Below, piece by piece: positions 1 through 5,504 of a stretch of DNA of 6,003 bases (the first letter of the stretch is position 1; each line of letters opens with the position of its first letter). The stretch is taken from assembly GCA_030042955.1 (NCBI GenBank), contig JASHYQ010000172.1:1-6003 (forward strand), given 5' to 3'. A model generated the notes under the pieces. It searched no databases, was not told the DNA's origin, and saw only the letters and a list, made by a program, of their open reading frames with translations. Source of the stretch: Thermoplasmata archaeon. GTDB lineage: Archaea; Thermoplasmatota; Thermoplasmata; Lutacidiplasmatales; UBA184. The translations under genes and the position numbers were made by a program.

Positions 1-2
1 TA

Positions 3-50
3 GGGCTGCTCCTCACCTTCCTTCTGGAGCGGAACGTCCCGGTGGCGTGA
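3..50 (+). CDS. C-terminal tail of an upstream gene (partial)
   Basis: The first bases read in one frame as GLLLTFLLERNVPVA followed by a TGA stop at 48-50. The hydrophobic run (LLLTFLL) followed by a short polar end resembles the last part of a membrane helix, for example in a transporter, or a buried C-terminal helix. Only about 15 codons are visible, so neither product nor family can be named. The frame choice rests only on its plausible composition and on its ending just before the next plus-strand gene at 107. It could be chance. Confidence 0.35.
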   Translation, partial: GLLLTFLLERNVPVA

Positions 51-106
51 CCCCGAAGCGGTCCCTTCGCTAGCGACTTGAGCCCCCAGCCTGCTCTTCG
101 CTGCCC

Positions 107-637
107 GTGGAGGAGGAGGTCCGAAAGGAGTCAGCGCCCTCCCGGACCTCTCCCGCACCCGGTCTCCGGGTCCGCCCTCTCGTCGAGGGCTCCGGTACGG
201 GCCTCATCCTCTACCGAATCGAGCCGGGGACTCGCTTCCGCCTCCACGTGCATGCCTTTTCCGAGCTCAGCCTCATCAGGTCCGGGAGCGGGATCGTGAC
301 CGTGGGCCATGCGGAGCGCCCCGCGGTCGCGAGAGACTCGTCCCACTTCCCGGTGTCGGCAGAGCACGGCTTCAGGGTTCCGGAGGATGGTGAGCCGGTG
401 GCCCGGTTCGACGTTTCGACCGTCGCCGAGGGCCGTCTTCTCCCGTCGCTGCTCGAGATGGTCCCTGAGCTGGCGCGGAAGGTACCTTCGAAGGGGTCGC
501 CGGGGGCGGGGAGTCCGGGGACCGCTCCGGAACCCGGGAGGAGGATGAGATCCCCCCGGGCGACGACTCCTCCAGCAGCTCGAGCAGCCCGCGACCCAGC
601 CACTGGCCGCCGTCCACCGCCAGGACCTGCCCCGTGA
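107..637 (+). CDS. Small cupin-domain protein
   Basis: This is a single-domain cupin, a six-stranded-barrel metal-binding protein. Seen in the sequence: cupin motif 1, G(X)5HXH(X)3E(X)6G, is matched exactly by G41, H47, H49, E53 and G60. A slightly degenerate motif 2 follows, with P82 and H87 in the pattern P-V-S-A-E-H. The metal ligands would be H47, H49, E53 and H87. The fold runs from about residue 20 to 120. The remaining residues are Pro/Arg/Gly-rich and lie antisense to the SDR gene, so they look like run-on rather than a domain. The GTG at 107 is the only usable start after the in-frame TAG at 71-73. No Shine-Dalgarno site precedes it; the GGAGGAGGAGG run lies inside its first codons. 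Substrate and reaction cannot be told: small cupins include isomerases, dioxygenases and ligand sensors. Confidence 0.8.
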   Translation: MEEEVRKESAPSRTSPAPGLRVRPLVEGSGTGLILYRIEPGTRFRLHVHAFSELSLIRSGSGIVTVGHAERPAVARDSSHFPVSAEHGFRVPEDGEPVARFDVSTVAEGRLLPSLLEMVPELARKVPSKGSPGAGSPGTAPEPGRRMRSPRATTPPAARAARDPATGRRPPPGPAP

Positions 638-1367
638 TGTAGGAGGCCCGCCGGCTAACGAGGAAGCGGACCGCGTCCGCCACCTCCTCGACCGTGCCGA
701 ACCGTCGCATCGGCACCCCGGCCTCGATCCGACGGACGATCTCCTCCGAGACCCAGAGGTGCTCGTCGGTCCCCCGAGTTCGGACCGGGCCGGGCGCGAC
801 CGCATTCACTCGGATCCCGTACCGCGCCCACTCGACCGCGAGAGTCCGGGTGAGCGCGAGCACGCCCGCCTTCGCCGCCGCGGAATGCGCCGTCCCCGGG
901 CCGGCCATCCAGGCGTAGGCAGCGACGATGTTCACGATCGAGGGAGCCGGAGCAGCCTTGAGCAGGGGGAAGCCGGCCCGCGAGCAGTGGAACGTTCCGT
1001 CGAGCACGATCCGGACCACCGCGGCCCAGCCGTTGGGGGTGATCTTCTCCACCGGAGCCACGAAGTTGCCGGCCGCGTTGTTAACGAGCGTATCGAGGCG
1101 ACCGTAATCGGACCGAACCCGCTGCATCAGGAGGTCGACCTGGGCCGGGTCCCGCACATCCGTGGGTACGAGAAGGATCCGTCGACCGGTGCTGGCCAGC
1201 TCTCGCGCGCCGTCGGCGAGGTGCTCGGGCGAGCGGCTAGCGAGGACGAGGTCGTACCCGTCCTCGGCCAGTCCGCGCGCGATCGCGAGGCCGATCCCGG
1301 TGCCTCCGCCGGTGACGAGGGCCACGGGGTGTGCTCCGACCGGCTCGCCTCCGTGCTTCGCGCTCAT
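372..1367 (-). CDS. SDR oxidoreductase, 2,4-dienoyl-CoA reductase-like (FadH/DECR type)
   Basis: This is a short-chain dehydrogenase/reductase with a Rossmann fold, probably cytoplasmic. It would reduce 2,4-dienoyl-CoA (or a similar enoyl thioester) with NADPH in unsaturated fatty acid beta-oxidation. Seen: the cofactor loop TGGGTGIG (19-26), R45 after strand 2 (favours NADP), D70, and NNAAG (96-100). The classical Tyr-x-x-x-Lys is absent. Instead Y151, S162 and K166 have the Tyr/Ser/Lys spacing I recall for mammalian DECR1 (Y199, S210, K214), and HSAAAKAGV is typical of Bacillus FadH. D123 occupies the helix position where I expect the catalytic Asn. The domain ends near DGGQWLG (252-258). 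About 70 further Ser/Pro/Arg-rich residues run antisense into the cupin gene. ATG start; no close Shine-Dalgarno site. It lies 50 bases after the thioredoxin-like gene, probably in one transcript. The exact substrate is inference; a general enoyl or ketoacyl reductase is the alternative. Confidence 0.9.
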   Translation of the reverse strand: MSAKHGGEPVGAHPVALVTGGGTGIGLAIARGLAEDGYDLVLASRSPEHLADGARELASTGRRILLVPTDVRDPAQVDLLMQRVRSDYGRLDTLVNNAAGNFVAPVEKITPNGWAAVVRIVLDGTFHCSRAGFPLLKAAPAPSIVNIVAAYAWMAGPGTAHSAAAKAGVLALTRTLAVEWARYGIRVNAVAPGPVRTRGTDEHLWVSEEIVRRIEAGVPMRRFGTVEEVADAVRFLVSRRASYITGQVLAVDGGQWLGRGLLELLEESSPGGISSSSRVPERSPDSPPPATPSKVPSAPAQGPSRAATGEDGPRRRSKRRTGPPAHHPPEP

Positions 1368-1417
1368 GGCCGGCGGTACCGGGGAGGGGCTAAAACCTCC
1401 ATCGACCGAGGTTCCTG

Positions 1418-1744
1418 CTAGGCGGAGACGGCCGTCCGGATCCTCCGTACATCGGCGGGTCCGAGTCCGACTCCCGGGATCCCGTCGAGGCGGAAGGTCA
1501 CCTCTCCGTCCCGGAACACGACGACGGAGGGGACGACCTCGACCTCAAACTGCTCCCAGAGCGGGGCGTCGGGGTCGGTGAGGTCGACGCGCGCGACGTG
1601 GAGTTTCGGGTCTTCTCCCAGCTTCGCAAACTGGGGAAGGAACGCTTGGCAGAAGGGGCACCAATCGGCCGCAAACACGACCGCGTAACGACCCGCGCGG
1701 CGCAACGTTCGGCCGTCGAAGGCATCCGGTCCGAGAATCTCCAC
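1418..1744 (-). CDS. Thioredoxin-fold protein with WCPFC active site
   Basis: This is a 108-residue cytoplasmic thioredoxin-like protein, about the usual family length, likely a thiol-disulfide reductant or exchange protein. Seen: strand VVFAADWCPFC, with the redox pair C29 and C32 preceded by W28; the cis-Pro P72 in VVPSVVVFRDGEV; and a C-terminal helix. Classical thioredoxins have CGPC. Here the inner dipeptide is Pro-Phe, as in glutaredoxins (CPxC), while the rest of the framework is thioredoxin. The buried Asp of E. coli thioredoxin (six residues before the first Cys) is V23, so its chemistry may differ. The start is GTG at 1744. The in-frame ATG at 1760-1762 is followed at once by TGA, so it cannot be used. 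GAGG lies about ten bases upstream of the GTG. It is divergent from the hydrolase at 1848, and the SDR follows it 50 bases downstream. Confidence 0.87.
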   Translation of the reverse strand: MEILGPDAFDGRTLRRAGRYAVVFAADWCPFCQAFLPQFAKLGEDPKLHVARVDLTDPDAPLWEQFEVEVVPSVVVFRDGEVTFRLDGIPGVGLGPADVRRIRTAVSA

Positions 1745-1847
1745 GGCCCCTCGTCCTCACATCTCCCGGTAGGTCATTCCGTTGTTGGAGAAGCGACCCG
1801 TTGCAGTTCCCGGCGGGCTCAAGACCCCCGGGCACCTCCCCACCAGC

Positions 1848-2930
1848 ATGACGATCCGGGTCCCGACCGAAGCGCGCAGCGAACGGGTGTTCCCCGGCCC
1901 CCTCGCCGGCCGCCTCGAGCTTCACCCGTTCGACAGCGAACTGCTGAAAGGGAATCCGTGGGGGGACCCGAGCCGCCGAGACCTGATGGTCTACCTCCCT
2001 CCGTCCGGACGGACCGAGGGGCTCCCGCTGCTCCTCCTTCTCAGCGGGTTCACGGGCGCGGGCTGGGTCAACGCGGCCCGGCCCACCTATCTTACCAGCA
2101 ACCGGGTCCGCCGCCTCGACTTCTTGATCCGGAGCGGGGCCGCCCCGGAGGCCGTCATGGTCGCCCCGGACTGCCTTACGACGCTAGGCGGAAGCCAGTA
2201 CCTCAACTCGTCGGCCACCGGACCGTACGAGGACCACGTCATGCGGGAGGTACTGCCGTGGGCCGCGGAGAAGTACCACACGGGCCCGACCGGGGTGCTG
2301 GGGACCTCGAGCGGTGGGTTCGGGTCTCTCGTGCTCGCGATGCGCCACCCGGACGTCTTCCGCGCAGCGGCCTCGAACGCGGGGGACGCGTACTTCGAGT
2401 ACGCTTACGCTCCCCAGATGCCCCTCGCCTACCGGGCGATTCGAAAGGAGGGGGGACCGGAGGCCCTCCTGCGAAGGGTCCTCTCGCAGCCGACCAGTGC
2501 GTTCGGCCCGGAAAACCCATTGATCGGGGCGCTCGAGCTGATGGCGTATGCCTCCTGCTACTCGCCGTTGGAGGGGGAGCCGGGGCGGTTCGACTTGCCG
2601 TTCGACCTCGAGACCGGCGAGCTCCGGCCCGAGGTTTGGGCTCGTTGGCTCGCCTGGGACCCGGTCCGTATGGTCGAGACGGAGCGGTACGCCCAGGCCC
2701 TGCGACGCCTCGCCTACGTTTACGTCGACGGAGGTACTCGGGACGAGTGGGCGCTGGACGTGGGGGCTCGGATCTTCGCGGCGACCGCTCGACGCCATGG
2801 AGTTCTGGTTGACCACGAGGAGTTCGACGGAGTCCACCGGGACAGCGTCGCTCGGTACGACGTCATGTTCCCGAGGGTCCTCGCCGCGTTAAGCGGGAAG
2901 CCTGCGGACACTCCGGCGCGACCCGTTTAG
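1848..2930 (+). CDS. Alpha/beta hydrolase, esterase D / enterochelin-esterase type
   Basis: This is a 360-residue serine hydrolase of the putative-esterase class (esterase D, enterochelin esterase, antigen 85 relatives), probably a carboxylesterase or acyl-thioester hydrolase. Seen: strand DLMVYLP (45-51), which opens the fold; the oxyanion-loop segment SGFTGAG (66-72); the nucleophile elbow GTSSG with S154; and likely triad partners D299 (TRDEW) and H330 (DGVHRD). The order Ser-Asp-His is canonical. An insertion of about 100 residues after the elbow (roughly 180-280) probably forms a cap. There is no signal peptide or membrane segment, so it is cytoplasmic. ATG 1848 is preferred over an in-frame TTG at 1782: the extra 22 residues look unlike the family and lack a Shine-Dalgarno site. 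ATG 1848 has none either, so a leaderless transcript is possible. The substrate is unknown, and no siderophore genes are nearby to suggest one. Confidence 0.88.
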   Translation: MTIRVPTEARSERVFPGPLAGRLELHPFDSELLKGNPWGDPSRRDLMVYLPPSGRTEGLPLLLLLSGFTGAGWVNAARPTYLTSNRVRRLDFLIRSGAAPEAVMVAPDCLTTLGGSQYLNSSATGPYEDHVMREVLPWAAEKYHTGPTGVLGTSSGGFGSLVLAMRHPDVFRAAASNAGDAYFEYAYAPQMPLAYRAIRKEGGPEALLRRVLSQPTSAFGPENPLIGALELMAYASCYSPLEGEPGRFDLPFDLETGELRPEVWARWLAWDPVRMVETERYAQALRRLAYVYVDGGTRDEWALDVGARIFAATARRHGVLVDHEEFDGVHRDSVARYDVMFPRVLAALSGKPADTPARPV

Positions 2931-2961
2931 TACCCGAGGGAAATCCCACCGCGAGGACCCG

Positions 2962-3117
2962 ATGCTGCGGGACGGGCAACTGGTGTGCGACTCGTGCCAG
3001 ACCGTGATCACCCGGATCAGCTCGGCCCCCGCCGAGGGGGAGTGGCAGAAGATGCACAACCTCTGTTCGGCCTGCTTCGACCGGCTCTGGACGACCTCGA
3101 TAGCCCGACCGGCCTAG
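2962..3117 (+). CDS. 51-residue two-CxxC zinc-ribbon microprotein
   Basis: A short complete gene begins with ATG at 2962 and ends with TAG at 3115-3117. The product has CDSC at residues 9-12 and CSAC at 35-38, separated by 22 residues, which is the four-cysteine layout of a zinc ribbon or treble-clef knuckle. It also has hydrophobic and aromatic positions (W29, F39, W43). A Shine-Dalgarno GAGG at 2953-2956 lies five bases before the ATG and supports translation. It starts 31 bases after the hydrolase stop with no separate promoter visible, so co-transcription is likely. Its TAG overlaps the TAG of the opposing gene within one CTAG. The role is unknown: such small ribbons may bind nucleic acid or a protein partner, but nothing here shows which. 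Confidence 0.78.
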   Translation: MLRDGQLVCDSCQTVITRISSAPAEGEWQKMHNLCSACFDRLWTTSIARPA

Positions 3118-3692
3118 AAGGAGTCGGGCGCCCCGGGAGGAGCGTTGGGCCCCTCGAGCGGGATCATCGCCTCGTCCTCGAACCAGGCGAGCACGATGAA
3201 GAACCAGCTGAGCACGAGCAGCGCGGGCAGGTCCGCGGAGGCCGCTCCGAGCGGAGTGACCAGGACCGCGCCGCCCTCCAGCCGGCGTGTCTCGCGAGTC
3301 GGCTCGAGGTGCACGAGCTCCTTCAGGTCGGCGGTCGTGATCTGCCAGGCGGGTACGAGCAGGCCTGCCCGATGGAACCGGTACTGAGCGCCCCCGACGA
3401 CCTCGATCGTATGGTAGTTCAGGTGGACGGACACCCGGGCCAGGACCGGTCCGGATTCGACGGCGTGCAGGGTGAGGTGAGGGTTGAGGAAGCCTCTCCG
3501 CTCCAGGAACAGGGTGCCCGCGGTGGTCTCCGCTTGGGCCGTGGTACCGCCCCGTTTCGACCACCGGAGGACCGCCAGGGCCTGGTCCTCCGCGTAGAGG
3601 GTGAACTCTACGGGCGACTCCGAGGAGCGGATCCACCGAAGCGCCGAGCGGTCGACCGCTGCGAAGGTGACCAACGGCACGAGCGGGCCCAC
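3114..3692 (-). CDS. Unknown protein, beta-rich, with C-terminal hydrophobic helix
   Basis: I do not recognise this 192-residue product with certainty. Residues 28-150 alternate hydrophobic and polar residues as a beta-barrel would, for example VEFTLYA, ALAVLRWSK, GTLFLERRGF, LTLHAVES and ARVSVHLNYHTIEVV. The W/F-R-R-G-F-x-x-P pattern recalls LURP-one/tubby-like barrels, which is inference only. A hydrophobic stretch at 153-170 (LPALLVLSWFFIVLAWF), followed by an acidic/Pro tail, could be a membrane anchor or the central helix of a tubby-like barrel. The start is GTG at 3692, with GAGG about ten bases upstream. It begins 33 bases after the stop of the membrane-protein gene above it, so the two are probably one operon. 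A longer frame covering the same bases is Arg/Pro/Gly-rich without hydrophobic pattern and was judged a shadow. Confidence 0.72.
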   Translation of the reverse strand: MGPLVPLVTFAAVDRSALRWIRSSESPVEFTLYAEDQALAVLRWSKRGGTTAQAETTAGTLFLERRGFLNPHLTLHAVESGPVLARVSVHLNYHTIEVVGGAQYRFHRAGLLVPAWQITTADLKELVHLEPTRETRRLEGGAVLVTPLGAASADLPALLVLSWFFIVLAWFEDEAMIPLEGPNAPPGAPDSF

Positions 3693-3725
3693 CGCGCCAG
3701 GTCCTCTTAACGGTCGCCCGCTCGG

Positions 3726-4322
3726 TTACGCGGTGGTGGGCGGAGAGGAACGGGGCGAGGACCGCGGGACCAGTTCCTGTTCGATCCCGTCGAGGTCCCT
3801 CAGCGCGTCGGCCGGGGTAAACGATTCTGCCCAATTCGATCGGGCGAGTGGTTCCGTCACGGTTGGCGCGTCCTCATCCCACTCGGGGGCCGCGGGAACC
3901 GAGGTGCCGAGCTCAGCGACCGTTGGAGCATAGGGGCGGGCATCCCCCCGGTCATGGACCAGGGGCGAGGGCCGGCCGAAGTCGGCGCGGTCCACGCGGG
4001 AAGGCTGGCTGAGTGGGACCCGATCCGGTTCCCCCGGCGCGTCCTCCTTCGCTGGCCGGGTGCGCGCCCCTCTAGCAGAGGGCGCACTGGGCTCCTCCAC
4101 GAGGAGCCAGGAGGCAACCCCTCCAATCGCGGCCACAAAGCCCAGCGCGACGAAAAGAGCCCAGAGAGAGAAGAAACCCGGGCCGAAGTGGGGGCGTGAG
4201 TACAGTACGAAGAGCCCGATCACGAAGAGCACTGCCGAACTGATGAAAAGCGGGAGACTCCGGTAGAGCGACACGGAGATGAGGGGGGAGTCTCGGGACG
4301 ATGTACCGCCAGCCTCGGCCAT
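3726..4322 (-). CDS. Two-helix membrane protein with long Pro-rich tail
   Basis: This is a 198-residue protein of no family I can name. Two transmembrane helices are clear: about 23-42 (LPLFISSAVLFVIGLFVLYS) and about 50-75 (FSLWALFVALGFVAAIGGVA and flanks). A short loop, SRPHFGPG, joins them. From residue 76 to the end it is hydrophilic and rich in Pro, Ser, Arg and acidic residues, with no cysteines, and looks disordered. The basic residues before helix 1 are few, so I cannot set the topology firmly; a cytoplasmic tail is the simpler guess. The start is ATG at 4322, with AGGA about eleven bases upstream. It stands first in a probable two-gene operon with the unknown beta-rich gene. No TATA box is clear upstream. 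The tail could be a partner-docking or cell-envelope-spanning segment, but this is inference. Confidence 0.75.
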   Translation of the reverse strand: MAEAGGTSSRDSPLISVSLYRSLPLFISSAVLFVIGLFVLYSRPHFGPGFFSLWALFVALGFVAAIGGVASWLLVEEPSAPSARGARTRPAKEDAPGEPDRVPLSQPSRVDRADFGRPSPLVHDRGDARPYAPTVAELGTSVPAAPEWDEDAPTVTEPLARSNWAESFTPADALRDLDGIEQELVPRSSPRSSPPTTA

Positions 4323-4690
4323 AGGGCTTCTCGTCCTACAAAGAAGTGGGACCCGAGCTATTCAGTCTATCGACGGTCAGGTCGGCCACGGCTGCCGGCG
4401 GCGGGGTCGCTACGACGGCCGAATGTTGGGTCCGATCGCGTGGGTCTGAACCCCAGCCCCGACGCCCACCCCGATGCCCGGAGCGTCCCGAATCAGGCCA
4501 GGGCGGGTGCGCGCGCTTCTGAGCGGGAAGCAATCGGCCACAAGCCGCGGGATCCCGGCTCATGAGATATACCGCATCCTCGGGGGGACGGGCGGGAGTG
4601 CAGAGAAAACCACGCGGTCCGGCACCTCGGCTCATCCCCCGGCGTCCCGGGAGGATCGGACGTCTGGATGCGATGGGATTCTGGGAGTAC
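4323..4690. other. Long divergent intergenic region, no gene supported
   Basis: This lies between the minus-strand membrane-protein gene and the promoter of the plus-strand exported-protein gene. Open frames crossing it on both strands are Arg/Pro/Ser-rich, with no hydrophobic core or motif and no good ribosome binding site. I see no tRNA, tandem repeat or strong long hairpin. Small items are a short GGGT-CTGA-ACCC inverted repeat near 4441-4456, an AT-rich island (gagatatacc) near 4564-4573, and an 8-mer cggctcat occurring twice (about 4555 and 4629). The size is unusual in an otherwise tightly packed window, so it could hold a small RNA or operators, but the sequence alone does not show one. 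Confidence 0.5.
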
Positions 4691-4691
4691 G

Positions 4692-4699
4692 TATAAATA
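4692..4699 (+). promoter_or_regulatory. Archaeal TATA box for the exported-protein gene
   Basis: The octamer tataaata is a near-ideal archaeal box A in a GC-rich setting. The usual spacing puts transcription start near 4718-4724, giving a leader of about 50 bases before ATG 4774. The box lies inside a 12-base inverted repeat, cgtat-aa-atacg (4691-4702 region), which may affect directionality or host a dimeric regulator. No other gene in the window has a box this good. Confidence 0.8.
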
Positions 4700-4763
4700 C
4701 GCCATGGTCGCCTTTTCATCATAGTTCCTCGTGCGCGCGGGAGTTGACCCGGAACAGAGACGT

Positions 4764-4768
4764 GGTGA
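4764..4768 (+). promoter_or_regulatory. Shine-Dalgarno site GGTGA
   Basis: GGTGA matches the 16S rRNA 3' end and lies five bases before ATG 4774. Together with the TATA box it fixes that ATG as the start, against an in-frame ATG 300 bases further upstream that lies before the promoter. Confidence 0.7.
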
Positions 4769-4773
4769 AGACG

Positions 4774-5316
4774 ATGAGTAAAGCCCTTCAGCGGAAAACG
4801 GTCTACGCGGCGACAATCATTGCGCTCCTGACGTTGGCGGCAGGGTTCGCGGTGGCCACGGCGGTGACCACCTTCGTCATCTCACCCCCGACCAACGGGT
4901 CCTCGTACGGGAGCGGAACGGTCACGAACCCCGGCACGATCTACGAGCAAAGTGTGGCGACCGGCTACACCAACTCAGCCCCCGTCTCCTCGTGCTCCTC
5001 GGCCTCCCCGACGGCTAGTACCAGCGCAACGCAGACCTTGTACTACGGGTCAGGGGTGACCGGTGCCGGCGCCTGTGCATCGGGGGATCTGTATCTGAGT
5101 TTGACCTTTACCACGAGTGCAGCGCTGGCTGAGAGCACCTCCTACTCTGACACGTTTTCAATCACGGTGACTCCCGGTACTGGGACCGCCACGCCTGTCG
5201 CGTTTAGCGCCAGCTGGGACCTGAGCGGTATCAGCGAAACCGCCGTCCTCACCGTTGACCTGGACCTGGGAAGCAACTCCGCAACCGCGGTGACGGTCTC
5301 GGTGGCCGGCAGCTAG
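4774..5316 (+). CDS. Exported Ser/Thr/Ala-rich surface or secreted protein
   Basis: The product has 180 residues. The N-terminus has basic residues (K3, R7, K8) followed by a hydrophobic core at about 10-35, fitting a Sec signal peptide or a signal anchor. Possible cleavage lies after AVA or ATA (about 28-30). The remainder is rich in Ser, Thr, Ala and Gly with Val/Thr-alternating stretches (LYLSLTFTTS, YSDTFSITVTP, ETAVLTVDLDL), suggesting a beta-sandwich outside the membrane. C74 and C101 are the only cysteines and could form one disulfide. There is no C-terminal anchor and no clear type IV pilin cleavage motif. It has its own TATA box and ribosome site and no close same-strand neighbour, so it is probably monocistronic and well expressed. 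Codons such as agt, act and ttg are more frequent than in neighbouring genes. Alternatives are an S-layer-associated, filament (TasA/camelysin-like) or adhesin protein; none is demonstrated. Confidence 0.85.
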   Translation: MSKALQRKTVYAATIIALLTLAAGFAVATAVTTFVISPPTNGSSYGSGTVTNPGTIYEQSVATGYTNSAPVSSCSSASPTASTSATQTLYYGSGVTGAGACASGDLYLSLTFTTSAALAESTSYSDTFSITVTPGTGTATPVAFSASWDLSGISETAVLTVDLDLGSNSATAVTVSVAGS

Positions 5317-5344
5317 ACGCCGACCTCCGACCGCATTCAAGGTG

Positions 5345-5358
5345 GGGGGCTCACCCCC
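5345..5358 (+). terminator. Possible GC hairpin downstream of the exported-protein gene
   Basis: GGGGG-CTCA-CCCCC can form a five-pair GC stem 28 bases after the stop codon, and a pyrimidine-rich tract (about 5374-5398) follows. There is no real T run, which archaeal termination usually needs, so the role in ending transcription is uncertain. Confidence 0.25.
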
Positions 5359-5504
5359 GCTCCCAACCTCTTTCGGACCCCTTCCTTCCCTCGCTTCCCC
5401 CCGCAACGACAACGCTGGCGCGACGCCGAGGACATCCTCGTCCTCAGTAGAACGTCACGTCCCGGGGCGCTCGACAGAGATGGACGGCGGCAGCACTGGT
5501 GGTT

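Noticed and set aside
131..805. 224-codon minus-strand open frame over the cupin and SDR
   Set aside because: Arg/Ser-rich with no motif. The SDR and cupin motifs lie in other frames.
759..1421. 220-codon plus-strand open frame antisense to the SDR
   Set aside because: Charged, low-hydrophobicity translation opposite a gene with intact SDR motifs; taken as a complement-frame artefact.
1782..1847. TTG-initiated 22-residue extension of the hydrolase
   Set aside because: Rare start codon with no Shine-Dalgarno site, and residues that look unlike the start of the esterase fold. ATG 1848 is simpler.
1598..2812. 404-codon plus-strand open frame overlapping the thioredoxin-like and hydrolase genes
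   Set aside because: Its translation is Arg/Pro/Gly-rich with no hydrophobic core. The hydrolase in another frame carries an intact catalytic triad and fold pattern.
2985..3710. 241-codon plus-strand open frame
   Set aside because: It is antisense to the unknown gene at 3114-3692, and its composition (Arg, Asp, Gly, Glu, few hydrophobic runs) is that of a shadow.
2863..3834. 323-codon minus-strand open frame
   Set aside because: It overlaps three better-supported genes and is Arg/Pro/Gly-rich without motif, a high-GC shadow of the beta-rich unknown gene.
4425..4460. tRNA-like T-arm on the minus strand (ggggttcagacccac)
   Set aside because: The conserved A58 position is G, the stem has a mismatch, and no matching acceptor, D-arm or anticodon arm lies at tRNA spacing.
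4474..4773. Upstream 100-codon extension of the exported-protein gene from ATG 4474
   Set aside because: It would begin before the TATA box, put an Arg/Pro-rich stretch ahead of the signal peptide, and has no ribosome site. ATG 4774 has both TATA and GGTGA.
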